The translations under genes were made by a program, and so were the position numbers. The notes beneath the pieces were generated by a model. That model did no database searches and was not told the DNA's origin. It was given only the letters and a program-made list of their open reading frames with translations. A stretch of DNA of 42,177 bases from Alectryocaccomicrobium faecavium (lineage in GTDB: Bacteria > Bacillota > Clostridia > Christensenellales > Aristaeellaceae). Where the stretch lies: positions 1 to 42,177 of the forward strand of contig DVOT01000154.1 in the NCBI GenBank assembly GCA_018713425.1, in the 5' to 3' direction. Position 1 is the stretch's first letter; the number at the start of each line of letters is the position of its first letter. Positions 24,011 to 31,717 of this stretch are shown here, piece after piece.

Positions 24011-24052
24011 CCCTCCCGGCGGGTACACTTCCTGCCGGGAGGGATTTTTCTT
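24011..24052 (+). terminator. Intrinsic terminator overlapping the next gene's ribosome binding site
   Basis: CCCTCCCGGC (24011-24020) pairs perfectly with GCCGGGAGGG (24034-24043), loop 13 nt, followed by ATTTTTCTT. It ends the HEAT-repeat transcript. Its downstream arm contains the GGGAGGG that is correctly placed (9 nt) before the M23 peptidase ATG at 24053, so the hairpin would mask that ribosome binding site. Confidence 0.88.
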
Positions 24053-24715
24053 ATGGCAAGGCTGTTTTCCCGCATCCAGAAGGTATGGCAAAAGGCCTTG
24101 GGTGCGTGCTCTTTTCAATCGTTGCGGCGCGCCTGGGATCGGTGGGGATTTTATGTTTCGCTGGCGTTGGCGCTCACTTTGATTGGCTATGGCGCGGTTG
24201 CCATCCGCAACCGCCCAGCGCGGGAAGTCGCTCCCGTGGCAGCCATGCAGCCCGCGCTGGCATCCCCCGCGCCTACGGCAACCGCCGCGCCCATGCCGCT
24301 GTTTCAGTGGCCGCTTTCCGGCGAAATTCTTATGGCGCATTCGCCGGAAAGCGCCGTTTACCAGCCTGCTTTGGGCGCGTTCACGGCCCATGAGGGCGTC
24401 GATATCGCGAGTCGCGCGGGGGAAACTGTCTGCGCGGCGGCCGATGGCACGGTCGTGGCGTTTTACGCTTCTTCCCAGTATGGCTATGTGCTGGAAATTG
24501 CGCACGTGGACGGCTTGGTTACGCGCTATGGCGGCCTTTCCGCCACAGCCCTGGCGCAAAGCGGCGAACGCGTGCGCGCGGGGCAGGCCGTTGCTACGGT
24601 GGGCGATGTTCCCTGCGGCGAAAGCCATCTTGGGCCGCACTTGCATTTCGAGATGCTGGAAAATGGCTGTGGGGAAGATCCACAGGATTGGCTTCCCAGT
24701 AGCGCTGGCGCGTAA
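24053..24715 (+). CDS. Membrane-anchored M23 (LytM) peptidase, SpoIIQ-like
   Basis: A 220-aa cell-wall protein. A basic N-terminus and one helix (about 33-50) are followed by a Pro/Ala/Thr-rich linker (58-82) and an M23 domain. The zinc ligands expected of active enzymes are present: His113 and Asp117 in HEGVDIAS, and His198 in HLHFEM with His196 before it. SpoIIQ proteins of Clostridia share this architecture, including the segment WPLSGEILMAHSPESAVYQP preceding the first His. That makes a SpoIIQ role (forespore channel with SpoIIIAH) plausible in this spore former. A general murein endopeptidase is the alternative. Expression must pass the terminator that covers its ribosome binding site. 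Confidence 0.85.
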   Translation: MARLFSRIQKVWQKALGACSFQSLRRAWDRWGFYVSLALALTLIGYGAVAIRNRPAREVAPVAAMQPALASPAPTATAAPMPLFQWPLSGEILMAHSPESAVYQPALGAFTAHEGVDIASRAGETVCAAADGTVVAFYASSQYGYVLEIAHVDGLVTRYGGLSATALAQSGERVRAGQAVATVGDVPCGESHLGPHLHFEMLENGCGEDPQDWLPSSAGA

Positions 24716-24736
24716 AAAGCCGGCAGGAAAATGCCG

Positions 24737-25573
24737 TTACGTGTTACGCGAGTTTATATTAGCGCGTTCGCGCATATATTCCCGTGGGGAGACGCCCATT
24801 CGTTGTTTGAATACCTTGGAAAAATACAAAGCGTCGTTAAACCCGCAGAGGGAAGCGATGGTCTGCACGCTGGTGTGGCCGTTTTCCATCAGTGCAAAGG
24901 CGTGGTTCAGGCGGACGATGTTCAGATACTCCCATACGCCCACCTTGAATTGCTTTTTGAAGGCGGCGGATAGATACTTTTTGTGGTAAGAAAAAGCCGC
25001 GCTAATTTGCTCCATGGAAAGCCCGGCCTCCGAGAAGTGGTCATCCACGTATTTTTTCACCAAAAGCATGCGGTTGGCCGCGTCGGTAGCCTTTTCCTGC
25101 GCGCTATGCGAGGCGAGGCGGCTGCCAATGCGGGTGAACGTGTGGAGCAGCACGCTTTCGCCTGCCAGATCCAGCACTTCCTGCGCGGCATTGAGGCCTT
25201 CCCGCCAAGCGGGCGCCAATTCTGCGAAGCCGGGAAGCACGGCGTTTTTGCTGTTTATGCCAAAGCGTTCCATCAGCATGTTTGCGCGCAGGCCAATGTA
25301 GCTGATATAGTAATAGGCGAAATCCGCCTCCGGCTTCAACAGGTAAGGCGTCCCCGGGAACACAAAGAAAAGATCGCCTGCGCGCAATTGTGTCGTTTGT
25401 CCGCCGCAGTGCAATTGAGCGGTTCCAGAGGCTGCAAAGTGCATGCGATAGGTGGCGCACAAGGCGGGGCGGTCATTGTGCACATCGGTGGTTTCATATA
25501 CATAATTGATTGCCTGCAACACGTCCGGCGCGGGTTTTGCGGGCATAAAACGGCAAATGTTTTGCTCATCCAT
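24737..25573 (-). CDS. AraC-family transcriptional regulator
   Basis: A 278-aa DNA-binding regulator. The N-terminal cupin-like sensing domain (about 25-140) has GTAQLHCGGQTTQLRAGDLF and FFVFPGTPYLLKP. The C-terminal double helix-turn-helix (about 180-270) has SMEQISAAFSYHKKYLSAAF and the family signature SLCGFNDALYFSKVFKQRMG followed by VSPREY. ATG 25573 follows AAGGAGGG by 9 nt. Such regulators usually sense sugars and activate neighbouring genes. Here the EamA transporter and oxidoreductase upstream on the same strand are candidates. It has its own consensus promoter. Confidence 0.93.
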   Translation of the reverse strand: MDEQNICRFMPAKPAPDVLQAINYVYETTDVHNDRPALCATYRMHFAASGTAQLHCGGQTTQLRAGDLFFVFPGTPYLLKPEADFAYYYISYIGLRANMLMERFGINSKNAVLPGFAELAPAWREGLNAAQEVLDLAGESVLLHTFTRIGSRLASHSAQEKATDAANRMLLVKKYVDDHFSEAGLSMEQISAAFSYHKKYLSAAFKKQFKVGVWEYLNIVRLNHAFALMENGHTSVQTIASLCGFNDALYFSKVFKQRMGVSPREYMRERANINSRNT

Positions 25574-25595
25574 AACGATCGCCCTCCTTCGCTTT

Positions 25596-25624
25596 ATTAT
25601 AAAAGATCCCGGCCCACCTGTCAA
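25596..25624 (-). promoter_or_regulatory. Consensus SigA promoter of the AraC-family gene
   Basis: Minus strand: TTGACA (25619-25624), a 17-nt spacer and TATAAT (25596-25601). Both boxes match the consensus exactly. It is embedded in the hairpin at 25606-25643. Confidence 0.9.
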
Positions 25625-25643
25625 CGGGACGGAAGGCCGGGAT
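25606..25643 (-). terminator. Terminator of the EamA operon, interlocked with the AraC promoter
   Basis: Minus strand: ATCCCGGCC (25635-25643) pairs perfectly with GGCCGGGAT (25606-25614) across a 20-nt loop, followed by CTTTTATAAT. The -35 of the AraC-gene promoter lies in the loop and the -10 lies in the U tract. As DNA, the same dyad could serve as an operator. Confidence 0.7.
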
Positions 25644-25691
25644 AGAACCGCAAGATGGCGCTGCGAAACAGCTCGGACTTTGCGGATTGCT

Positions 25692-26537
25692 TTATAGTGC
25701 GATCAACACGGAGGCCAAGAACGCCACGCCCGCGGCCGCGAGATTCCGGCGGCTGGGGCGCTCTTTTTTGAGCAAACTAACGATGGTCGCGCCGACGATG
25801 ACGCCGCCCGTGATGATGGGATATTGCACCGACGCGGGCAGTACCGTAAGCGCAATGAGGCAAAATAGATTGCCTATGGCGCAGCATACGGCGTAACCGC
25901 TGACGAATAGCGGTTCCCGCCCTTTTAGCTGTGGGTGCGTTTTGCAGACCGCCAACAGGAGCGCCAGACATAGAAGCACATTGCCCAAATTTGCCAGCGC
26001 CATGAAGCTATAACTATCCGTGGCCTGCAATGCGTTGGATTGGTGGATTTTGGACAACACGCCGCTCATGCCGTTGAAGAAAAACACGCCAAAGCAATAA
26101 CGCAGTCCGCCGGATTTTCGCTTCCCTTTTTCTATGGTGAGCAGCACCGCGCCGGCAATCAGCGCGCAACAAAGAACTTTGCTTACGGTCAGCGGCTCCC
26201 CATAAAACGCGATGCCCAGCGCAAATGGTAGCAACATGCCGCCCAGCATAGAAAATACCGAAAAAACCGAAAGGTTCGCCGTGGTGAACGCTTTGAGGGC
26301 GAAATAAACGTTCAGCAGGCTGGAAACGGAATAGGCGATGGCCATTCCCACGGCAAACGCCGTGATGCGCAAATGAAATCCATTGAGCACGAGCATCAGC
26401 AAGCAGCCAATGCAGCCTGTGCAGAAGGAAAAATTGAGCATCGCTTCCAGCCCCGCGCCATGGCTTTTGCGATATTGCTGCTGGAACAAAAATTGGACGG
26501 TGAAAAGGACGGTTGCGGCGACCAGCAGAGAATACAT
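25692..26537 (-). CDS. EamA/DMT-family transporter
   Basis: A 281-aa inner-membrane protein with about ten hydrophobic helices in two homologous halves, as in the drug/metabolite transporter superfamily. The N-half includes IAYSVSSLLNVYFALKAFTT and the C-half includes LTVLPASVQYPIITGGVIVG, the usual EamA signature regions. The ATG follows GAGGG and begins 3 nt after the oxidoreductase stop, so the two are translated together. Substrates in this superfamily range from amino acids to sugars and nucleotides. Context suggests a sugar or inositol-like compound. Confidence 0.9.
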   Translation of the reverse strand: MYSLLVAATVLFTVQFLFQQQYRKSHGAGLEAMLNFSFCTGCIGCLLMLVLNGFHLRITAFAVGMAIAYSVSSLLNVYFALKAFTTANLSVFSVFSMLGGMLLPFALGIAFYGEPLTVSKVLCCALIAGAVLLTIEKGKRKSGGLRYCFGVFFFNGMSGVLSKIHQSNALQATDSYSFMALANLGNVLLCLALLLAVCKTHPQLKGREPLFVSGYAVCCAIGNLFCLIALTVLPASVQYPIITGGVIVGATIVSLLKKERPSRRNLAAAGVAFLASVLIAL

Positions 26538-26540
26538 GCC

Positions 26541-27842
26541 TTATCCCTCGTTTTCGTTGCTGCCTTGGGTATAGGCCGCGCGCGTATAGCCGCTGTTTTC
26601 TTCGAATTCTTTCAGCCACTTTTCGCGCATGCGGTCGTATACTTCGCGGGGAATTTCCGCGTTTCCCTTGGAGAAAGAGGGGATGAACTGATCGCCTGCC
26701 GCCTTGGGATCGGAGCACATGGTGTCATTCCGGTATTGTTCCCGCACGGCTTTATCGCGCAGGTTGGGGATTTCCATGGGAATGCCGCCGTTGAGCACGG
26801 AACGATAGGCGAAAATGCCCGGCAGGCACATATCCAGCGCTTCATAAATGTCGATGGTATCCGCATTTTCGTTTCCGAGGATTTTTTCGATGAAATTGTA
26901 CATCGAGTAGAAATCCGAGCCGCCGTGCCCGAAGACTTTCGCATTGCCCGAGAGGGCGTTTTCCGGTGCGTAGACTTCCAACTTTTCTTCGCCGTATTCG
27001 CCCGAATACGCGTCCGCGTTCACGTAAATGCGGCTCACGTCCCCGGTTTTCGCGTCTTCGCGCGCGGTTTCCATGCGGCCCTTGGAGCCGTAAACCGTGT
27101 ACCAGATGGAATTTTTGTATAGCCAGCCATGGATGCTCTTGGCGATGGCACCATTTTCAAAGGTCACCATCTCGATGCCGAATAGGCCGCTTCTGTCGCC
27201 GCAGCGCAGCTTGCGCTCCACTTTGCCGCTTTCAAAGCCCACCACCGAAACCGGCCGCAGACCCGTGATGTGTACGAGCGGGCCGAGCGAGTGGGTGCAG
27301 TAATACGTGGCGTACATGAGATTGCGCCAGTGGTCGGGATCGCCGTAGGTAATGCTCGGCCAGATGGGCTCGCAATTGTGGATGTATTCGCCCTCGCCGT
27401 ATTCAAATTCGCCGATTTTTCCTTCGCGGTACAGCTTGCGCATCTCGTAGGGGCCGGGCATGTAGCAATAGTTCTCTCCATAAGCGTAGATTTTCCCGGT
27501 TTGCTCCACGCATTCGACCAGCTCTACCGCTTCTTTCATCGTTTGCACAGGCAGCACTTCGCTGAACACGTGCTTGCCGGCTTTCAGGCAGCGGATGGCA
27601 AACGGTGCGTGTTCGTTGGCGTAGTTGGCCAGCACGACCGCATCCATATCGTGCTGGATGAATTCGTCAAAGCTGGTGTAGAACGCGATGGAATCGTCTT
27701 TGAGTTGTGCCTTTTTGCGCGCAATGCCTTCCTCCCACTTATCGCAGATTGCCACGACTTGCGCGTGGTCGGCGGCCATGCAATAATTGATCATGCTCGT
27801 GCCACGGTACAAGCCAAAGACCCCGATGCGAACCTTTTTCAT
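26541..27842 (-). CDS. Gfo/Idh/MocA-family oxidoreductase
   Basis: A 433-aa NAD(P)-dependent dehydrogenase of the family acting on sugars, inositols and related polyols. The N-terminal Rossmann domain (1-~120) starts VRIGVFGLYRG, with the acidic residue of AICDKW after strand 2. The usual EKP motif is replaced by SEVLPV at about residue 93-98, so the catalytic Lys is absent at that point. The C-terminal domain has YCTHSLGPLVHITGLRPVSV. The substitution suggests altered chemistry, for example a glycosidase-like redox or non-redox role. The ATG follows AAGGAGGG by 6 nt. It is first in an operon with the EamA transporter. Confidence 0.9.
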   Translation of the reverse strand: MKKVRIGVFGLYRGTSMINYCMAADHAQVVAICDKWEEGIARKKAQLKDDSIAFYTSFDEFIQHDMDAVVLANYANEHAPFAIRCLKAGKHVFSEVLPVQTMKEAVELVECVEQTGKIYAYGENYCYMPGPYEMRKLYREGKIGEFEYGEGEYIHNCEPIWPSITYGDPDHWRNLMYATYYCTHSLGPLVHITGLRPVSVVGFESGKVERKLRCGDRSGLFGIEMVTFENGAIAKSIHGWLYKNSIWYTVYGSKGRMETAREDAKTGDVSRIYVNADAYSGEYGEEKLEVYAPENALSGNAKVFGHGGSDFYSMYNFIEKILGNENADTIDIYEALDMCLPGIFAYRSVLNGGIPMEIPNLRDKAVREQYRNDTMCSDPKAAGDQFIPSFSKGNAEIPREVYDRMREKWLKEFEENSGYTRAAYTQGSNENEG

Positions 27843-27884
27843 AAGCGCCCTCCTTATTTTTACGTTTGCGGAGCTTCTGCGCCT

Positions 27885-27938
27885 ATTGTAGCACGTTTCG
27901 CGCGGATTGAGAACGGAAAAAATCCATATATTTATGGA
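27885..27938 (-). promoter_or_regulatory. Promoter region with dyad upstream of the oxidoreductase operon
   Basis: A -10 TACAAT (minus strand of 27885-27890) lies 42 nt before the start codon. The -35 at 17 nt (TTCTCA, 27908-27913) is poor, suggesting activation. Just upstream is the dyad TCCATA-TATT-TATGGA (27923-27938), a candidate regulator site, only 25 nt from the histidine-kinase stop. Confidence 0.45.
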
Positions 27939-27962
27939 ATTCAGAAATAAAGTTGAGCGCGC

Positions 27963-29363
27963 TTACAGCGGTTCTCCGGCCACTGGCAGGGAAATTTCCG
28001 CCCAAAATCCCCCATGTGCGCTGTGCGCAACCTGGCATTCGCCGTGGTGCGCCAGGGCGATCTGCCGGACGATGAGCAGGCCCAGGCCGTGCCGCTGCTG
28101 GCCATCGTCGCTATCGCACATCATATAGTGGGGCGTGTGCTGAAGGGCTTCGATTTGCGCGTTGGTCGCGCCGATGCCGTCGTCCTCCACAACCACGCGG
28201 TAAAATTCCCCTTCCTGCCGCACCGCGACCCAGATGTGGCAGCCCTCTTCGTTGTGCGCCATGCTATTTTGGAGCAAATTGGCCATCGCCCGCCGCAAAA
28301 GTCCTGCGTCCGCCTGTATGGTGCAGGGATGCTGGCCATCCGGCGCGGAAAATTCCAGGGGATATTTTCCTTCGATATCCAGGTTTAGGAAATCCGCCAC
28401 AACCTGGCGAACGAGGGAAACTAGGCTCACAGGAGCGCAGGAGAGCGGCTGCATGCTGTATTCCAATTTCGTGGTCAGGTTCAGGTCGCGGATCAGATTG
28501 CGCATTTTTTCGCTCTGCTTTAGAATGACCAGAGCTTTTTTTCGCGTGCCGGCGTCCAGCGCGCCATTTTCCGCCATTTGGCTGGCGTATCCCATCACCA
28601 TGGAAAGCGGGGTGCGGATGTCGTGAGAAACGCCGGCGATCCAATTGGCCCGCGCCGTTTCTTTCTTTTGTAGGGCGGCTCTTTGCCGTTGCAGCACCTG
28701 GCCTGTTTCGTTGATGCTGTGGGCCAAACCGGATAAGAGCCCTTGTTCCGCGAGGAGCGCGGGCTCTGTGCCGGAAAGCCTTTGAATGCCCTCCGCAATA
28801 GGCCCCACGGAGCGCAAAAATTTTTGGTTGGCGACGAGATAGATGAGCAGGATGGCGGCGACGTTGATTCCCAAGAGTGTAAGGGCGTAAAGCGGCAGGT
28901 TTTTGATGAGGGTATAGTTCCAGCTTGGATGCGTCAGCTTCCAATAGGTTTCCTGCGGATAGCCGATTACCACCAGGCCGAGCGAGCTATCCGCGGTGAA
29001 GGTGGGCTGTCCATCGATATAGCCATTGTTTAGATGGGCGATTTCCGCGGCGGTGAAGACGCCAGGCACGCTCGCGGGAACATTTTCCGTGTGCCAAAGG
29101 ATTTGTAGGTTGGCGTTGTCCACCAGCACAGCCCAAACCCGCTGGCTGGCGAGTTTTTCGCGCAAGGCCGCAGGCAATGAAAAGCCATCCGCTTCCTTTG
29201 CCAAGCCCTGTGCCGTTTCCTGCGCAACGGTCCAGGGGGATTCTTCCGTCGCGTAAGAACCCAGGCACAGCGCGAACAGCGCGGCGTTGAGCAGGAGCAG
29301 GAGGACGAAGCTCAAGAGCAAAATTTTGAGAAAGCGGCCCGCCAGTTTTGCGATTTCTTTCAT
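27963..29363 (-). CDS. Sensor histidine kinase
   Basis: A 466-aa membrane kinase. Helices at about 12-34 and 156-178 flank an extracellular domain of about 120 residues. The HisKA domain has phospho-acceptor His247 in GVSHDIRTPLS. The HATPase_c domain has the N box NLLQNSMAHN, G1 VEDDGIGA and G2 HGLGLLIVRQIAL. It begins 1 nt after the response-regulator stop, with AAGGAAAA as ribosome binding site, so the pair is co-expressed. Divergent to them is a bacitracin/lantibiotic-type ABC transporter. The sensor therefore likely detects an envelope-acting peptide or antibiotic, directly or through the transporter. Confidence 0.94.
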   Translation of the reverse strand: MKEIAKLAGRFLKILLLSFVLLLLLNAALFALCLGSYATEESPWTVAQETAQGLAKEADGFSLPAALREKLASQRVWAVLVDNANLQILWHTENVPASVPGVFTAAEIAHLNNGYIDGQPTFTADSSLGLVVIGYPQETYWKLTHPSWNYTLIKNLPLYALTLLGINVAAILLIYLVANQKFLRSVGPIAEGIQRLSGTEPALLAEQGLLSGLAHSINETGQVLQRQRAALQKKETARANWIAGVSHDIRTPLSMVMGYASQMAENGALDAGTRKKALVILKQSEKMRNLIRDLNLTTKLEYSMQPLSCAPVSLVSLVRQVVADFLNLDIEGKYPLEFSAPDGQHPCTIQADAGLLRRAMANLLQNSMAHNEEGCHIWVAVRQEGEFYRVVVEDDGIGATNAQIEALQHTPHYMMCDSDDGQQRHGLGLLIVRQIALAHHGECQVAHSAHGGFWAEISLPVAGEPL

Positions 29364-29364
29364 G

Positions 29365-30072
29365 TTATTTTCCTTCCACCATCAGTTTATAGCCAAGCCC
29401 CTTTGCTGTCAATAGCGAGACGGGATGGGAAGGGTCCTTTTCAATTTTTTCCCGCACCCGGCGCACATGGGCCATGAGGGAATTTTCATAGCCAAAGGGA
29501 TTGTCGCCCCAGAGGGCTTCGCAAAGCGCGTCGATGGTGACGATTTTGCCCGCGTTGCGATAGAGCGCCCAAAGCAATTCGTGCTCTTTGGCGGTGAGGG
29601 GAATGCGCCGCCCGTCTTTCGCGACTTCGCCGCGTTCGAAATCGATTTGGCTGTCGCGGAGGGAGACGAGGGGATTTTCCGCTTTGTAGCAGCGACGCAG
29701 GATGGCGGTGATTTTATAGGTCAGCTCCCGGGGCAAAAAGGGCTTCACGATGTAGTCGTCGGCGCCCAGGCTGTAGCCGCGGAATTTGTCCTCGTCTTCC
29801 CCGCGCGCGGTCAAGAATAGTATGGGATACTCCCGGCCCTGGCGCTGGAGTGCTTCCATCAGGGCAAAGCCGTCGCCATCTGGAAGCATTACATCGAGCA
29901 CCGCGAGCTCCGGCTGAAATTCCTGCGCCGCCAATAGGGCGTCTGCCACGGTGCCCGCCGTGCGGATGCGTTGGTATCCATCCATTTGCAATATGGAAAC
30001 CACCAGGTCGAGAAGGGCCTGCTCGTCGTCTACCAGCAGGATTCTCTTCTGTTTTAGGTAGGCCTCGTTCAT
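29365..30072 (-). CDS. OmpR/PhoB-family response regulator
   Basis: A 235-aa regulator. The receiver domain (about 8-120) has the acidic pocket VDDEQAL, phosphorylation site Asp60 in LAVLDVMLPDGDG, and the switch residues LTARGE and YIVKPF. A winged-helix domain follows (about 135-235) with LTAKEHELLWALYRNAGKIV and YENSLMAHVRRVREKI. The family binds tandem direct repeats of about 11 bp, which is exactly what lies in front of the divergent ABC transporter. The ATG follows GGAGCGCGAAAGG. First gene of the two-component operon. Confidence 0.95.
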   Translation of the reverse strand: MNEAYLKQKRILLVDDEQALLDLVVSILQMDGYQRIRTAGTVADALLAAQEFQPELAVLDVMLPDGDGFALMEALQRQGREYPILFLTARGEDEDKFRGYSLGADDYIVKPFLPRELTYKITAILRRCYKAENPLVSLRDSQIDFERGEVAKDGRRIPLTAKEHELLWALYRNAGKIVTIDALCEALWGDNPFGYENSLMAHVRRVREKIEKDPSHPVSLLTAKGLGYKLMVEGK

Positions 30073-30108
30073 CCTTTCGCGCTCCTTTTTGCTTCAACGG
30101 TCTTTTTC

Positions 30109-30117
30109 ATTATACCA
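30109..30117 (-). promoter_or_regulatory. Extended -10 promoter of the two-component operon
   Basis: The minus strand of this segment reads TGGTATAAT, a perfect -10 preceded by the TGn extension, 37 nt before the response-regulator ATG. No good -35 is seen at 17 nt, which fits an extended -10 promoter. Confidence 0.6.
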
Positions 30118-30152
30118 TAAGATCTCGGTTTGCCTAGGGATGCGGCTCAAAA

Positions 30153-30206
30153 GTAAGGCAAATGTAAGGTTGCGGGAAGGCTGGCGTCAGGTTGCGGGAG
30201 TATGCT
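30153..30206 (+). promoter_or_regulatory. Four tandem 11-bp repeats and -10: response-regulator operator/promoter
   Basis: Units start at 30153, 30164, 30175 and 30186: GTAAGGCAAAT, GTAAGGTTGCG, GGAAGGCTGGC, GTCAGGTTGCG (consensus GTAAGGYTGCG). A -10-like TATGCT is at 30201-30206, and the last repeat takes the place of the -35. This is the layout of promoters activated by PhoB-type regulators, so the regulator encoded divergently is the likely activator of the ABC transporter. Confidence 0.75.
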
Positions 30207-30236
30207 GTAGGGGAACGCAGGAAAGGAGAGATAGAG

Positions 30237-30995
30237 ATGCGCTATAGGATTGAAACCCACCGCCTCTCCAAGGCATATGGAGATTTTGTCGCGGTGAACG
30301 AAATCAGTTTGCACGTTCCACAAGGCAAGGTGTATGGTTTTCTCGGCCCCAATGGAGCAGGGAAAAGTACCACGATGAAGATGCTTTTGGGCCTGATTCA
30401 GCCCACGGGCGGTTCTTTTACGATTGGCGAAAAAAGATACCCGGAGGATCGCCAGCAGATTTTGCGGGAAACCGGCGCTTTGATCGAGGCCCCCGCCTTT
30501 TATGGCAACTTGACTGGCGAGGAGAATTTGGAAATTGTCCGCCGTATTCTGGGGCTTCCCAAATCTTCCGTGGAGGAAGCGCTGGAGCTCGTGGGCCTGG
30601 TGGAGTTTCGCAAGCGGTTGGCGAAAAAGTATTCTCTGGGCATGAAGCAACGGCTGGGGCTGGCCGGCGCCTTGATTGGCAGGCCGCCGCTGCTCATCCT
30701 GGATGAACCCACCAATGGGCTGGATCCCGTGGGCATTCACGAAATTCGGGAACTGATCCGCTCTTTGCCGCGGCGCTTTGGCTGCACTGTGCTGGTCTCC
30801 TCCCATCTATTGCCGGAAGTGGAGTGGATGGCGGACGAGATTGGCATTTTGAACCATGGAAAGCTGCTATTTGAGGGAACGCTGGACATGCTGAAGCGAA
30901 ACGCCGCCTCCGCCGGCTACGCCACGGAAAACTTGGAAGAGATGTTCTTGGCCCTGATTGGCGCGGATAACGAAAAAAGGGGGCGGGGGAAATGA
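30237..30995 (+). CDS. ABC transporter ATP-binding protein (bacitracin/lantibiotic-immunity type)
   Basis: A 252-aa ATPase similar to BcrA and lantibiotic-immunity subunits. Walker A GPNGAGKST is at residues 37-45, the signature YSLGMKQRLGLAGAL at 132-146, Walker B LLILDEPTNGLDP at 152-164, and the switch His in VSSHLLPEVE. ATG 30237 follows AAAGGAGAG by 6 nt. The two membrane proteins encoded downstream start within overlapping ATGA stops, as expected for one complex. The complex likely expels or detoxifies a membrane-active peptide or antibiotic. Confidence 0.95.
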   Translation: MRYRIETHRLSKAYGDFVAVNEISLHVPQGKVYGFLGPNGAGKSTTMKMLLGLIQPTGGSFTIGEKRYPEDRQQILRETGALIEAPAFYGNLTGEENLEIVRRILGLPKSSVEEALELVGLVEFRKRLAKKYSLGMKQRLGLAGALIGRPPLLILDEPTNGLDPVGIHEIRELIRSLPRRFGCTVLVSSHLLPEVEWMADEIGILNHGKLLFEGTLDMLKRNAASAGYATENLEEMFLALIGADNEKRGRGK

Positions 30996-31717
30996 CGGCC
31001 ACCCTGGAATGGCGCAAGGCCCGGCGGACTGGGCTGCTTCCCGCTGGACTGGGCGGGTGTGCGCTGGCAGCGGCGGTGCCCATTTGCAACATGGCGCTCC
31101 GCGCGGAGACGTATCTTTCCCAGCCGGGAGGGGCGCTGCAAATTCTGCTGGACGCGAACTGGCCGGTGATGGCGATGATCAACGCTTTGCTGGTCGTGTT
31201 GGGCGCGAGCCTTTTCTATCACATCGAATTCGCCGGCAACGCCATGGTGAAGATGCGGACGTTGCCGCTGCGGGAGACGAGCCTGTTCTTACACAAATTC
31301 GCCTGGCTGGCCGCGGCGTGCGCGTGCGCGCTGGGCGTGGAGTTTTTGGGCCTGGGCTTTTGCGCGCGGCATTGGTTCGGCGCTGGCGCGGAGTTGGCGG
31401 CAGAGGTGGCAAAGAATTGGGGGTTCTCCATCTTGATGTTGCAACCGGCGCTTTCGCTGGCTCTGCTGGTTTCGTCCGCGTGCCGGAATCTATGGGTCTC
31501 GTTGGGAGTGGGCGTTATTTTTCTCTTCGTGGCCACCCTGGTGATTCCCCTGGATGGCTTTGCCTGGACGTTGTGGCCGTTTGCGCTGCCCTTTCAGGCG
31601 CTGGGGAATGTGGCGGAAAGCGAAGTTTTGGCCTATGGCATAGCCGCCGTGCTGGAAACGTTGCTGTTTTGCGCAGCGGAAGGCCTTGTTTTGCGGGTGA
31701 GGAGGCATGTGGAATGA
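30992..31717 (+). CDS. ABC-2 type permease, lantibiotic-immunity-like (first)
   Basis: A 241-aa membrane protein with about six helices and an amphipathic N-terminus, resembling the MutE/EpiE/BcrB permeases. Segments include NWPVMAMINALLVVLGASLF, the cytoplasmic motif AGNAMVKMRTLPLRETSLFL, and FLFVATLVIPL. The phrase MVKMRTLPL recurs as MVKMLTLPV in the next protein, showing that the two permeases are paralogous. Start and stop overlap its neighbours by ATGA, giving tight coupling. Confidence 0.88.
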   Translation: MTATLEWRKARRTGLLPAGLGGCALAAAVPICNMALRAETYLSQPGGALQILLDANWPVMAMINALLVVLGASLFYHIEFAGNAMVKMRTLPLRETSLFLHKFAWLAAACACALGVEFLGLGFCARHWFGAGAELAAEVAKNWGFSILMLQPALSLALLVSSACRNLWVSLGVGVIFLFVATLVIPLDGFAWTLWPFALPFQALGNVAESEVLAYGIAAVLETLLFCAAEGLVLRVRRHVE

